Below, one piece after another: positions 1-8,618 of a stretch of 23,579 nucleotides of DNA. The notes beneath the pieces are model-generated. The model searched no databases. It was given only the letters and a program-made list of their open reading frames with translations, and was not told where the DNA came from. Source of the stretch: a virus; IMG/VR virus record IMGVR_UViG_3300044858_002271, positions 1-23,579 of that record; one strand, 5' to 3'. The first letter of the stretch is position 1, and each line of letters begins with the position of its first letter. Made by a program: the position numbers and the translations under genes.

Positions 1-16
1 GGAAAGCATGGGGAAT

Positions 17-283
17 ATGGCAAGCAAGAAAGACTCAAGACTCGCTAGAGCAGGTGTATCTGGTTTTAATAAACCAAAGCGCACACCAAGTCATCCGACC
101 AAATCACATGTTGTTGTAGCCAAAGAAGGAAGCCAGGTTAAAACTATTCGTTTTGGTCAACAAGGCGTAACTGGTGATAGACAACCAACTGCAAGACAAA
201 AATCATTTAAGGCTCGTCATGCTAAAAATATATCTAAAGGAAAGATGTCTGCAGCATATTGGGCAGATAAGGTGAAATGGTGA
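17..283 (+). CDS. Small basic protein, DUF6321-like
   Basis: An 88-residue Lys/Arg-rich protein that opens MASKKDSRLARAG and ends MSAAYWADKVKW. This resembles a small conserved protein found in tailed phages and some bacteria (DUF6321-like, from memory). It contains a KPKRTP.HPTKSH motif and a SFKARHAKNI motif and has no membrane segment. No reaction is known, and the basic composition only allows a guess at nucleic-acid binding. An in-frame ATG three codons upstream (position 8) is possible. I prefer 17 because the family normally begins MASKK, although the window edge cuts the upstream ribosome-binding region. The next gene starts inside its last codons. Confidence 0.75.
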   Translation: MASKKDSRLARAGVSGFNKPKRTPSHPTKSHVVVAKEGSQVKTIRFGQQGVTGDRQPTARQKSFKARHAKNISKGKMSAAYWADKVKW

Positions 284-450
284 AAGGTAAAGCATTTTGG
301 GACAAGAAGAATCCAAAGGGTACATCTACAAAACTGACTCCTGCACAGAAGGCTGCTGCCAAGGCTCGTGCAAAGGCTGCGGGACGGAAGTATCCCAACC
401 TTGTGGACAACGCTGCTGTAGCACGGATGAGTAAGAAGAAGGGTAAGTAA
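277..450 (+). CDS. Small Lys/Ala-rich basic protein
   Basis: A 57-residue, strongly basic protein beginning MVKGKAFWDKKNPKG and ending RMSKKKGK. The middle (TPAQKAAAKARAKAAGRKYPN) resembles a small conserved phage protein seen beside virion genes, but the function is unknown. The ATG overlaps the stop region of the preceding gene, and its own TAA shares the A of the next ATG (TAATG), so the three leading genes look translationally coupled. The start could instead be the GTG at 280. The ATG is preceded by AAGG. Confidence 0.7.
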   Translation: MVKGKAFWDKKNPKGTSTKLTPAQKAAAKARAKAAGRKYPNLVDNAAVARMSKKKGK

Positions 451-725
451 TGGCAACAGGAATAGCAGGAAGCACTCTAACAAGCGAAATGAACCGTCTT
501 GCCAATGGTGGTACATATCCCGCTATAACAGCCTATAAAGCCCTTGTAGGGGCTGCTAACACCTGGGCTGGTACCGATGGCTTGGCTCTATTAGGTGCCC
601 TTAATTACAAGGCAAGCAGCACAAGACAGCCAAATAACTACAAAGGTTTAAACGCTGTATGTAATGAGATTGCTGGAACCTCTGGGTTATCAGCCGTAGA
701 TGCTTTAAGGAGTATAAATATATGA
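450..725 (+). CDS. Small unknown protein before virion genes
   Basis: A 91-residue protein rich in Ala, Gly, Thr and Asn that I do not recognise. It has motifs such as NGGTYPAITAYKALVGAAN and repeated small-residue stretches, one Cys, and no clear membrane segment. The start overlaps the upstream stop by one base and the stop overlaps the next start as ATGA, placing it firmly in the structural operon. A minor virion component or assembly factor is the most that context suggests. Confidence 0.7.
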   Translation: MATGIAGSTLTSEMNRLANGGTYPAITAYKALVGAANTWAGTDGLALLGALNYKASSTRQPNNYKGLNAVCNEIAGTSGLSAVDALRSINI

Positions 726-1615
726 GTACATTTACTCAATTAGCGGACCGTGTTGAGTCTGTACTTCATGCATATACAGAAAATACTGAGCCAACCTCAT
801 GGCTTACTACTAGCGCTACGACAACTACAACTACTTTAGCCGTTCACGATGCATCAGTTATTGGTCGTGGATACATACAAGTTGATGATGAAATTGTGTT
901 TGTTCATACAACGGACAATGTGGCAAACACATTAACTCTTGCTCCTTGGGGTAGAGGACAGCGTGGTACTGTTGTTGCTGCTCATAGCGCAAATGCTAAG
1001 GTAACAGTAAGCCCATTATTCCCACGGCAAGAAATTAAAAATGCAATTAATGACACTATCAATGCAATGTACCCTATGGTCTTTGCTCTTGGTTCTTATG
1101 ACTTTGATTACATAGCATCACAATATTCATACTCAATACCTTCTGCTGTAGAAAATGTTTTAAGTGTTACTTACTCAATAGTTGGTCCATCTAAAGAGTG
1201 GTTCCCTGCTCGTGGTTGGCAATTAGACCGCACTGCAGACACTGATGCATTTAGCAACGGTAAGAGTCTTTCAATATATTCTGAGATTACACCTGGACAA
1301 ACAGTCCATGTTTCTTATTCTAAACGCCCAACATTATTAACTAATGACAATGATGAGTATGCAACTGTATCAGGTATGCCATCATATTCAGAAGATGTAG
1401 TTATCTATGGCGCAGCATTTCGTATGGTTTCTTTCTTAGACCCATCACGCCTTGGCTCTCAATCTGCAGCAGCCGATATTTTAGATGGCGTAAGACCTAA
1501 TGGTTCTGGACAAAATGCATCCAGATTCCTATACAACATTTATCAACAACGCTTAAACGAAGTGGCTGACAACCAACGCCGTCAACACCCAATTCGTTCC
1601 CACTATCAGAGATAA
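722..1615 (+). CDS. Virion structural protein, adaptor/connector-like
   Basis: A 297-residue protein. Residues ~25-100 form a Thr-rich beta segment of the type IQVDDEIVFV...LTLAPWGRGQRGT..AAH, a small domain recurring in phage virion proteins and also found at the N terminus of the next gene. Residues ~105-125 (EIKNAINDTINAMYPMVFAL) look like the helical start of head-tail adaptor proteins. The rest is beta-rich with a C-terminal helix ending QRRQHPIRSHYQR. The order, before the fibres and after small virion genes, fits a head-tail connector or tail completion protein. It starts in an ATGA overlap with the previous gene. The precise role is inferred. Confidence 0.6.
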   Translation: MSTFTQLADRVESVLHAYTENTEPTSWLTTSATTTTTTLAVHDASVIGRGYIQVDDEIVFVHTTDNVANTLTLAPWGRGQRGTVVAAHSANAKVTVSPLFPRQEIKNAINDTINAMYPMVFALGSYDFDYIASQYSYSIPSAVENVLSVTYSIVGPSKEWFPARGWQLDRTADTDAFSNGKSLSIYSEITPGQTVHVSYSKRPTLLTNDNDEYATVSGMPSYSEDVVIYGAAFRMVSFLDPSRLGSQSAAADILDGVRPNGSGQNASRFLYNIYQQRLNEVADNQRRQHPIRSHYQR

Positions 1616-1623
1616 GGTAAACA

Positions 1624-3510
1624 ATGGCAGCAGGCGACCCAGGTACCCCCAAGCGGAATTTCTCCTCAACCGCAGTAGAAACTTCGCTTCAATCATCTAT
1701 AGCAGCACAATCACAAGGTGCATCAAACACATCTTTTATTGTCGCATCAGTTAGCGGTTTTCCAGCCGTTCCGTTTACATTAGTTGTTGACCCAGATACT
1801 TCTAAAGAAGAAGTCTTAACGGTTACTGCTGCGAACAGCACAACACTTACTGTAACTCGTGGTGAAGATAGCACTCAGGCTGTAGCCCACTCTGCTGGTG
1901 CTGTCGTAAGACATGGTGTTTCAGGTAGAGATTTTCGTGAAGAGCAAACACATATTGCTGCTCGTGGTTATGATATAGACCAAGCAATCCTTGACCTTGC
2001 TAATCAAACACATGTTCACGGCTTAGCCTCTGGTGATGGTAGCGTAGTAGGTACAACTAAAACACAGACTCTTACTAACAAAACTTTAACTTCACCAATT
2101 ATTACTGGTGGACAAGTTGGTGATACTGGCATTACCTTTGAAGGTGCAACTCCAGATGCAAACGAAACCTTCTTACAAGTAACCGACCCAACGGCTGATA
2201 GAACTATTACTTTGCCTGATGCTTCAGGTAATGTTGTTCTTGATACCCTTACCCAAACATTAACTAATAAAACTTTAACAAGCCCCACAATTTCAGGTTC
2301 ACCAGTTATTACTGGTCTATCTAGCGCAGGTATGGTTTCATCATCTGCAACTCCAAAAGATTATGTAGATGCAATTCTTGGTTCAGCCACTGCTGCTGCT
2401 ACAAGTGCAGCCTCTGCTGCAGCAAGTGCTACCGCAGCAGCAACATCTGCCACAAGCGCTGCTGCCTCTGCTACGGCTGCTGCGACAAGCGCTACAAGTG
2501 CATCAACATCTGCTACTGCTGCAGCAACCTCTGCAACATCTGCTGCTAACAGCGCAACTGCTGCAGCCACAAGTGCTACAAGCGCAGACAGCGCAGCATC
2601 TATTGCTATTGCACAAGCATCTAATGCATCTGCCTCAGCATCTGCTGCTGCAACAAGCGCAACATCTGCACAAACATCTGCTACATCATCTGCAACAAGT
2701 GCAAGTGCTGCTGCTACATCTGCATCAAGTGCAGCAACTTCAGCATCTAGCGCTTTAACATCTGCTAACTCAGCAGCAACAAGTGCTTCATCTGCTGCTG
2801 CAAGTTATGACCAATTTGATGATAGATACTTAGGTAGTAAAACTTCTGACCCTACAGTGGATAACGATGGCAACCCATTAATAACTGGAGCGTTGTACTT
2901 TAACTCAGTAACCAATGCCATGAAAGTTTATAGTGGTTCATCTTGGGGCAATGTTGCACCAGATACATCCAACTTTATTGATAAATCAATCCTTACTGCT
3001 AAGGGTGCTTTAATATCTGCAAGTGGTGCCTCTACACCAGTAGCACTTACAGCACCATCTACCAATGGGTATGTTTTAAGTTATGACTCTGCTACAACTA
3101 GCGGACTGTCTTGGATTCTTCCTAACCCTGGAGATATTACTGGAGTAACTGCTGGCACTGGTCTATCAGGTGGAGGAACATCTGGCGATGTAACTTTAAA
3201 CCTTGCTGATACTGCAGTAACTCCTGCTTCATATACATATACAAGTTTAACTGTTGATGCTCAAGGTCGCATAACCGCAGCATCAAGCGGAACCACGCCA
3301 GTAACTTCAGTTACCTCAGCAAGCACAACAAGAATTTCTGTTGGCGGTACGGCTACTGCCCCGACAATAGATTTAGTAACAACGGGTGTAACTGCTGCTA
3401 CTTATACATCAACAACTCTTACCGTAGATGCCTACGGAAGAATTACCTCTGCATCTGACGGTTCTGCTGGTGGACCAACTGTTGGCAGAGTTTATTTTAT
3501 GGCTAATTAA
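1624..3510 (+). CDS. Tail fibre with Ala/Ser/Thr repeat shaft
   Basis: A 628-residue secreted-like fibre. Residues ~40-100 carry the same beta domain as the preceding gene (SKEEVLTVTAANSTTLTVTRG). Two TQTLTNKTLTSP repeats follow at about 140-230; this motif is common in phage fibres of aquatic hosts. Residues ~250-390 are almost only Ala, Ser and Thr in short heptad-like units (SATSAAASATAAA), a likely trimeric stalk. The C terminus has two copies of a YTSLTVDAQGRITAAS-type repeat and ends GRVYFMAN. It probably mediates host attachment. The shaft makes long shadow reading frames on the other frames and strand. Confidence 0.85.
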   Translation: MAAGDPGTPKRNFSSTAVETSLQSSIAAQSQGASNTSFIVASVSGFPAVPFTLVVDPDTSKEEVLTVTAANSTTLTVTRGEDSTQAVAHSAGAVVRHGVSGRDFREEQTHIAARGYDIDQAILDLANQTHVHGLASGDGSVVGTTKTQTLTNKTLTSPIITGGQVGDTGITFEGATPDANETFLQVTDPTADRTITLPDASGNVVLDTLTQTLTNKTLTSPTISGSPVITGLSSAGMVSSSATPKDYVDAILGSATAAATSAASAAASATAAATSATSAAASATAAATSATSASTSATAAATSATSAANSATAAATSATSADSAASIAIAQASNASASASAAATSATSAQTSATSSATSASAAATSASSAATSASSALTSANSAATSASSAAASYDQFDDRYLGSKTSDPTVDNDGNPLITGALYFNSVTNAMKVYSGSSWGNVAPDTSNFIDKSILTAKGALISASGASTPVALTAPSTNGYVLSYDSATTSGLSWILPNPGDITGVTAGTGLSGGGTSGDVTLNLADTAVTPASYTYTSLTVDAQGRITAASSGTTPVTSVTSASTTRISVGGTATAPTIDLVTTGVTAATYTSTTLTVDAYGRITSASDGSAGGPTVGRVYFMAN

Positions 3511-3530
3511 CGGATAAGAAAGGATAATAA

Positions 3531-3860
3531 ATGGCAAGTGGATTACAAGGAAAGTCTGCACCTGCGGCAAATACCTGGACAAATATATACACAGTTCCAT
3601 CTGGAAAGGTATTAAGTTTTTCCATTAATGCAGTAAATAGAAGCACGGCAACTGCAGCAGTTGATTTTGTTATATCAACTTCTTCTACCTCTGGAGGTAT
3701 TGCAACCTCAGAATATGTTGAATTTGGTGCAGTATTGGCTGGCTCTGGTACAACATTAGAACGCTCTGGATTGTTAACTGATGCAACTAATGGAGCGTAT
3801 ATATGGGTTCGCTCAACAACCGCAAATGTTTCGTTTCAAGTATATGGATATGAGGAATAA
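3531..3860 (+). CDS. Small fibre-associated virion protein
   Basis: A 109-residue beta-rich protein with the pattern KSAPAANTWTNIYTVPSGKV...AVNRST at the N terminus, resembling small phage proteins encoded next to tail fibres. Ser, Thr and Gly dominate, there is no Cys, and no membrane segment is seen. AGGATAATAA lies just upstream of the ATG. It lies between the repeat fibre and the Gly-rich adhesin, so it may be a fibre-tip or connector subunit. That role is inferred from position and composition. Confidence 0.7.
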   Translation: MASGLQGKSAPAANTWTNIYTVPSGKVLSFSINAVNRSTATAAVDFVISTSSTSGGIATSEYVEFGAVLAGSGTTLERSGLLTDATNGAYIWVRSTTANVSFQVYGYEE

Positions 3861-3862
3861 TC

Positions 3863-4699
3863 ATGGGTAAAAATATAAGTAATCTTGTACAAAATGTAGT
3901 TCCTACTGGGGTTCCGTATGGACTTACTCTTCAACAAACAATTACATCGGGCACATCGGTAACCATACCTACAGGCGTTACCTGGGTATATGCACTATGC
4001 ATTGGCGGAGGAGGCGGTGGCAGAAGTAGCAATGGTAGCGGTGGCGGTGGCGGTGGTTTTGCTGCTGGATGGGTACCTGCAACATCAACTTGTGTTGTTG
4101 GTGCTGGCGGTGGTGATGGTGGTAACGGGGGAAGCACCCTTTATAGTTATTTAAGTGCTGCTGGTGGCGCTGCTGGGGTTACAAGCGGAGTTAATACAGG
4201 AGGTAACGCGGGTGGTGTTTCACTTGGCGGAACTGCTGCTTCTGGTAGTGGTGGTAGTGGAGGTGGTGGTTCTGGCTCTGGTGGTGCTGGCGGAGGTTCA
4301 GTAATTGGATTCTTTGGAGGTCTTTCATTTACTGGCGCAACAGGCGCAAGTGGTGGTAGTAATGGAGGAAACGGTGGTACTGCTTTTGCAGGTGGCGGAG
4401 GTGGTGGTATTAACGGCGGAGGTAGTGCTGCTGGTGGCAACGGATTAGTAAGCGCTGGTGGTGGTGGTATTAGTACTACTGGTGGTGCTGGTGGTAACGC
4501 TAACGGATTTACGGGTGGTTCTGCAAATGGCAGCAACAACGGCAGAGGCGGTGGAGGTGCTGGTTATTTAGGAAACGGCGGAAACGCAAGCGGTTCTGCT
4601 GGTGGTTCAGGTGGCTCTGGCGGAGGCGGAGGCGGAGGCTCAAACCAAAGCATTGCAGCAGGTAGTGGTGGCAACGGAGCCATCCTTCTTTGGTACTAA
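3863..4699 (+). CDS. Glycine-rich tail adhesin-like protein
   Basis: A 278-residue protein. Residues ~20-50 (LQQTITSGTSVTIPTGVTWVYAL) form the beta lead-in typical of phage glycine-rich domains. From about residue 49 onward the protein is runs of Gly broken by Ser, Asn and Ala, ending GNGAILLWY. Such Gly-rich domains form packed polyglycine type II helices in the known adhesin gp38 of phage S16, with the host-specific loops at their turns; a similar fold here is inference. GAGGAATAATC precedes the ATG. Complementary-strand frames are Pro-rich shadows. Confidence 0.8.
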   Translation: MGKNISNLVQNVVPTGVPYGLTLQQTITSGTSVTIPTGVTWVYALCIGGGGGGRSSNGSGGGGGGFAAGWVPATSTCVVGAGGGDGGNGGSTLYSYLSAAGGAAGVTSGVNTGGNAGGVSLGGTAASGSGGSGGGGSGSGGAGGGSVIGFFGGLSFTGATGASGGSNGGNGGTAFAGGGGGGINGGGSAAGGNGLVSAGGGGISTTGGAGGNANGFTGGSANGSNNGRGGGGAGYLGNGGNASGSAGGSGGSGGGGGGGSNQSIAAGSGGNGAILLWY

Positions 4700-4709
4700 G
4701 GGGTAAAAT

Positions 4710-4952
4710 ATGACGAAAAAAGTAGCAATGATGTCTGGAAATACTGTTGCAAATATTATCGTAGTAGATGATATAGAACAATCAAGCAAAGATTTAAATG
4801 CCACATTAATTGAATTTGATGAAATAAATCTTGCTGCTATTGGTTGGGTGTATAATTCTGAAACAGGAAAATTTAATCCTGTAGAAGAAAATCCTGTAGA
4901 AGAAAATCCTGTAGAGGAAAATCCTGTAGAGGAAAATACAGAGCAAGCATAA
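4710..4952 (+). CDS. Tail-fibre-assembly-like protein with PVEEN repeat
   Basis: An 80-residue protein. Residues 1-55 (VANIIVVDD...IGWVYNSETGKFNP) resemble the small proteins that follow fibre genes and are often annotated as fibre assembly or chaperone proteins. The acidic tail repeats NPVEE four times, encoded by tandem 15-bp units at about 4875-4936. The repeat length is a multiple of three, so copy-number changes would alter tail length without shifting the frame. It follows the Gly-rich adhesin closely, which supports a role as its partner. Confidence 0.65.
   Translation: MTKKVAMMSGNTVANIIVVDDIEQSSKDLNATLIEFDEINLAAIGWVYNSETGKFNPVEENPVEENPVEENPVEENTEQA
4874..4936 (+). repeat. Tandem 15-bp repeat encoding NPVEE
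   Basis: Four nearly identical units of AATCCTGTAGAAGAA, differing only by an A/G change in the later copies, lie in tandem at the 3' end of the small gene after the Gly-rich adhesin. They code for an acidic Pro/Glu tail. The near identity of the units suggests recent slippage expansion. Confidence 0.9.
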
Positions 4953-4971
4953 ATCAAATTTAGGGGACAAC

Positions 4972-5814
4972 ATGTTTGATGAAAGCAATGTACTAGAAAA
5001 TATTGACGAGTTAAGAAAGCATAAACTATTTATAGCGACTCCTATGTATGGGGGTAATGCCCAAGGACCGTATACAAATAGTTTATGCAACTTAACTTAC
5101 CTGCTTGGAAAATATGGTTTAAATTTTGCTTCTTGTTTTCTTTGGAACGAATCTTTAATAACACGAGGTAGAAATATTTGCGTAAAAGAATTTCTAAAAT
5201 CCAATGCAGACATTTTATTTTTTATAGATGCAGATGTTGGCTTTAATCCTTATGATGTTTTAAATATGATGGATGTAATGACCAAATCAAAAGATAAAAA
5301 AATTGTATGTGGGATATATCCAAAGAAAAGCATTAACTGGCAAAACATAGACAGTGCATATAGAAACAATATGATAGAAAATGTAAAAGATGCACCCTCA
5401 TATTCTTCATCTTTCGTTGTACATTTTGATGTTCCTGATAATGAAACCCAATCCTTTAATGTATATGAACCACTAAAGGTTCGTTACAGTGGTACTGGTT
5501 TTATGATGATTCACAGGGAAGTCTTTGAAAAGTATAAAGAGTCTTATCCAGAAAAATCATCCATTGACCCAAACACTGGGGAAGAAATATTTTATTATTT
5601 TGATTGCGAAATAGATTTAGATAGTAAAGAATATCTTTCCGAAGATTATATGTTTTGTAAGTACGCTAGAAAAATAGGTTATGATATTTGGGCTATGCCT
5701 TGGATAACACTATCTCATAGTGGCTTTTATATACATACTGGTTCTTTTGCTCAAAATGCTATGATGTTATATGAACTAGATATGAAAAATAATAACAGGG
5801 GGCAAGATGAGTAA
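4972..5814 (+). CDS. GT-A-type glycosyltransferase
   Basis: A 280-residue cytoplasmic enzyme. The N terminus reads KLFIATPMYGGNAQGPY, followed by SLITRGRNICVKEFL and the metal-binding DxD motif FFIDADVG (D86, D88). The pattern is that of small GT-A glycosyltransferases, which transfer a sugar from a nucleotide-sugar. Later motifs YSGTGFMMIHREVF, EDYMFCKYARKIGYDIW and LSHSGFYIHTGSF fit the acceptor half. The substrate is unknown; a fibre, other virion protein or the host surface are possible. It overlaps the next gene by eight bases. The pair is visibly more A/T-rich than the fibre genes before it. Confidence 0.75.
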   Translation: MFDESNVLENIDELRKHKLFIATPMYGGNAQGPYTNSLCNLTYLLGKYGLNFASCFLWNESLITRGRNICVKEFLKSNADILFFIDADVGFNPYDVLNMMDVMTKSKDKKIVCGIYPKKSINWQNIDSAYRNNMIENVKDAPSYSSSFVVHFDVPDNETQSFNVYEPLKVRYSGTGFMMIHREVFEKYKESYPEKSSIDPNTGEEIFYYFDCEIDLDSKEYLSEDYMFCKYARKIGYDIWAMPWITLSHSGFYIHTGSFAQNAMMLYELDMKNNNRGQDE

Positions 5815-6517
5815 AAAAATTATCATAACACCAATGGAAAAAAATTCAGAAAATTTTTTAAATATAGTTCCAGCAAGTGAATTTGTTCCTGAGTGGTACA
5901 GAAAATCACCAACAACTCTTAATGGAACAAATACTGAAATTAATATACAAAATAAAATAGCAACAAATGCAACCTATAAAAAATGCACTCCGTTTTTTGA
6001 TGCACTTACCCATGGCTACATGGTGTTTTTAACGGCAGATATTGAGGTTACAAGGAAGGCTGATGGTTTGCCATATATCATGTGGAGAACCGCTAGAGAA
6101 ATAATTTCCGAACACTCAAACGACCAGTGGGCTGGACTTCCTTGCCCAGAAGGTTACTCTCCGTATGTATACAAATGGCATAATCAATTTCAAATAAAAA
6201 CTCCTAAAGATTATTCACTACTATTTCTTAACCCAATAAATAGAACAGACCTACCATTTACTACTGTTACTGGAATTGTTGACTGTGACTTATATACTGG
6301 ACAGGTTCAATTTCCGTTCTTTATTAAAGATAACTTTGTTGGGATAATTGAAAAAGGAACTCCCGTTACGCAAATTATTCCAATTAAAAGAGAAACTTGG
6401 AAGCGAGAGCATGGAAGTTATGATGAGAATAAATCCACCCTACATGCAGAGAAATATTTATCCACAATTAAAAGGTCATACAAAAAAAATTATTGGAATA
6501 AAAAAGAATTTAAGTAA
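5807..6517 (+). CDS. Conserved unknown phage protein, beta-rich
   Basis: A 236-residue protein with recognisable segments ASEFVPEWYRKSP, CTPFFDALTHGYMV, YKWHNQFQIKTPKDYSLLFLNP, DLPFTTVTGIVD and FFIKDNFVGIIEKGTPVTQIIP. From memory this resembles a protein found in many marine and freshwater phages with no assigned function. The last segment, a small-residue turn with GTP..QIIP, is faintly like the dUTPase or dCTP-deaminase fold, but no catalytic motif is visible. It overlaps the glycosyltransferase and shares its A/T-rich composition, suggesting they travel together. Function unknown. Confidence 0.65.
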   Translation: MSKKIIITPMEKNSENFLNIVPASEFVPEWYRKSPTTLNGTNTEINIQNKIATNATYKKCTPFFDALTHGYMVFLTADIEVTRKADGLPYIMWRTAREIISEHSNDQWAGLPCPEGYSPYVYKWHNQFQIKTPKDYSLLFLNPINRTDLPFTTVTGIVDCDLYTGQVQFPFFIKDNFVGIIEKGTPVTQIIPIKRETWKREHGSYDENKSTLHAEKYLSTIKRSYKKNYWNKKEFK

Positions 6518-6585
6518 TTAAAGCAACAAATATTAATAACATAAAAGTAATACCCTGTGTCCCCTGGGTAAAACTACACCTGAGT

Positions 6586-6630
6586 ATGTGTTTAAACTGC
6601 TCATATTGTTTATACTAACTAAGGAGAAGC
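6586..6630 (+). promoter_or_regulatory. Candidate promoter and strong RBS for minor tail gene
   Basis: The 113-base gap before the minor tail gene holds a TATACT at about 6612-6617 that could be a -10 element. A TGTTTA about 16 bases upstream is a weak -35. AAGGAGAAGC directly precedes the ATG. A short TACCC/GGGTA inverted repeat at about 6551-6570 could end the upstream transcript, though it has no clear U tract. Confidence 0.4.
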
Positions 6631-8601
6631 ATGGCAGATAGTAGACCACCAGATATATCCGAGCGCGTATATGTTGATTTATCAGGTCGCATCTCAGCAT
6701 ACTATGACCCAACCACATACAAGTATGATGTTGCTGTTGGTAGCATGCCTTTCATTTACGCCATTACAGATAACACTCCATACCGTAGACAGACTGCTGA
6801 ATTTCGTACAGCCCGTGTTGACCAACTCCGTGACCCAGGTGAACAATCACTATCAGGTTCAGGATATTGGATTAGAAGTCAATCATCATTTCATTTAGGA
6901 ACCAACTCTCAGTATCAAGAACCTATTGTTGGTACTCTTGATGAAGCACGCTTTAGATACTATGACTCTATAGGTATTGACCCGTGGACACCAGGTGAAA
7001 TTAAATTACTTAAGTCTTGCTCTTTACAAGAGGGTTCAGCATCTCGTGCTGGCGTATTTTCAACCACTATCGGTGGTGTTGACTACTTAATTAAAGTAAC
7101 TGGTGCATCTACTGAAACAATCCGTGTATTGCGTATTAGAATATCTGACCTACAAGAAACCACAATTATTAACAATACCCAAATTACAGAAACTATTTTG
7201 TATGGGTGCATGGGCGGTAACGACCTCATGCTTGTTACTCCTACTAAAGTGTGGCGTTATTCATTTGATGAAGGTACTCCTGCACTACACCAAGATTATG
7301 CAATCAACTCAGCCAACGCAGCAAGTGCTGTTATTAATTATGTAAAGCAACGCTTTATCCTTGCATATACCGATGTAAATAAGAACACATTTGTATATGA
7401 ACTTAACCGCAATACTGGTTCTAGCATTAACCTAAGCACACTTACTGCAGTTAATGGCTCAACCACGCTACCTATCGGCTTTACATTTACTGCTGTTACA
7501 GAGGCTAGTGCTGCTATCTATGTTGGTGGATTCTCAGGTGATGAAGGAACCGCATATAAAATTACGGTTGATGATACGGGTGCATTAAACACGATGACCA
7601 GTGTGCTCCAACTACCACGGGGTGAAACCATGACAGCCATGTATGGCTACCTTGGCACCTTTGTTATGTTAGGAACCAATCAGGGTGTTCGCATAGCCAT
7701 TGCAGATGACAATGCCAACCTGTCCTATGGACCGATTATTGTGCCAGTAACTGGAAATGTTTACGCCTTTACTGCACGAAACGAGTTTGTTTTTGCTGGT
7801 GTTAAATCTTATATTGGCGGTGCCTCTGGATTAGTACGCATCAACCTAGGTCAACCATTGCAATCGGGTGGCTATGCTTGGGCTAAAGATGTATATGCAG
7901 TAGAAACTACTGGAAGTGTATGGGCTATAGCAACTACACCAACAGGTCGTAAAGCATTTACTGTTGAGAATTCAGGCTTATGGATTGAGGATGCTTCTAA
8001 TCTAGTTGAGTCTGGTGAAATAACTACAGGTATTATTCGTTATGAAACCCTTGAAAACAAAGCATGGAAGCGCCTTAAGATTCGTACAGAGGCTGCACTA
8101 CAGGGCAGCATTGATATTTTCCGTGTAGTAGATGGTGTTGCAACATCTTTTAGAACAGTAGTAGAAGGAAGTACAACAGATTATGACTATGATTTATCCT
8201 CGGTTTTTAATGATGTTAATGTTGAAGCGCAATTTAAGTTCAGGCTTAACCGCAACTCAACGACTGCTACTACTGGTGCGGTTATGGCTGGCTACTCTGT
8301 TAAGGCTTTGCCTACTCCTACCCGTGCTCGTCTTATTCAGTTTCCTTTATTTTGTTTTGATTCTGAGCGTGACCGTCTTAAGAACATTATGGGGTATCAA
8401 GGATATGCACTCAATAGACTTCAAGCGCTTGAGCAAATGGAAGCGTTGGGAGAAACTGTAATCATCCAAGATTTCACGGCTAATGGTGAACCTATTGAGG
8501 CTGTGATAGAGCAAGTATCATTTACAAGAACAACACCACCAAACGGTAACTTCACTGGTTGGGGTGGAATCATCCAAATAACCGCAAGAACCGTTGTCTA
8601 G
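6631..8601 (+). CDS. Large minor tail protein
   Basis: A 656-residue virion protein beginning MADSRPPDISERVYVDLSGR. Residues ~20-130 form an N-terminal domain, then repeated beta segments of the YLGTFVMLGTNQGVRIA kind suggest a propeller-like body at ~150-470. The last ~100 residues (ERDRLKNIMGYQGYALNRLQALEQMEALGE) mix helix and sheet and end ARTVV. It resembles minor tail or tail-tip proteins of actinobacterial phages placed directly before lysis genes. An AAGGAG site stands at normal spacing. The exact location in the virion is inferred. Confidence 0.7.
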   Translation: MADSRPPDISERVYVDLSGRISAYYDPTTYKYDVAVGSMPFIYAITDNTPYRRQTAEFRTARVDQLRDPGEQSLSGSGYWIRSQSSFHLGTNSQYQEPIVGTLDEARFRYYDSIGIDPWTPGEIKLLKSCSLQEGSASRAGVFSTTIGGVDYLIKVTGASTETIRVLRIRISDLQETTIINNTQITETILYGCMGGNDLMLVTPTKVWRYSFDEGTPALHQDYAINSANAASAVINYVKQRFILAYTDVNKNTFVYELNRNTGSSINLSTLTAVNGSTTLPIGFTFTAVTEASAAIYVGGFSGDEGTAYKITVDDTGALNTMTSVLQLPRGETMTAMYGYLGTFVMLGTNQGVRIAIADDNANLSYGPIIVPVTGNVYAFTARNEFVFAGVKSYIGGASGLVRINLGQPLQSGGYAWAKDVYAVETTGSVWAIATTPTGRKAFTVENSGLWIEDASNLVESGEITTGIIRYETLENKAWKRLKIRTEAALQGSIDIFRVVDGVATSFRTVVEGSTTDYDYDLSSVFNDVNVEAQFKFRLNRNSTTATTGAVMAGYSVKALPTPTRARLIQFPLFCFDSERDRLKNIMGYQGYALNRLQALEQMEALGETVIIQDFTANGEPIEAVIEQVSFTRTTPPNGNFTGWGGIIQITARTVV

Positions 8602-8618
8602 TATACAAGGAGTATGAA

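Noticed and set aside
2361-2758. Long frames on both strands over the Ala/Ser/Thr fibre shaft
   Set aside because: They are low-complexity products of the repetitive codons GCT/GCA/ACA read in other frames, with no RBS.
3931-4539. Pro-rich frames on the minus strand
   Set aside because: Antisense of Gly codons in the adhesin; no RBS and no independent context.
7103-7345. Second-frame readings inside the minor tail gene (also 6671-6898 and 8183-8461)
   Set aside because: Shadow frames with no RBS and unusual composition.
8559-8618. Longer start for the small membrane protein
   Set aside because: It would overlap the end of the minor tail gene without an RBS; the GTG at 8619 has AAGGAG at good spacing.
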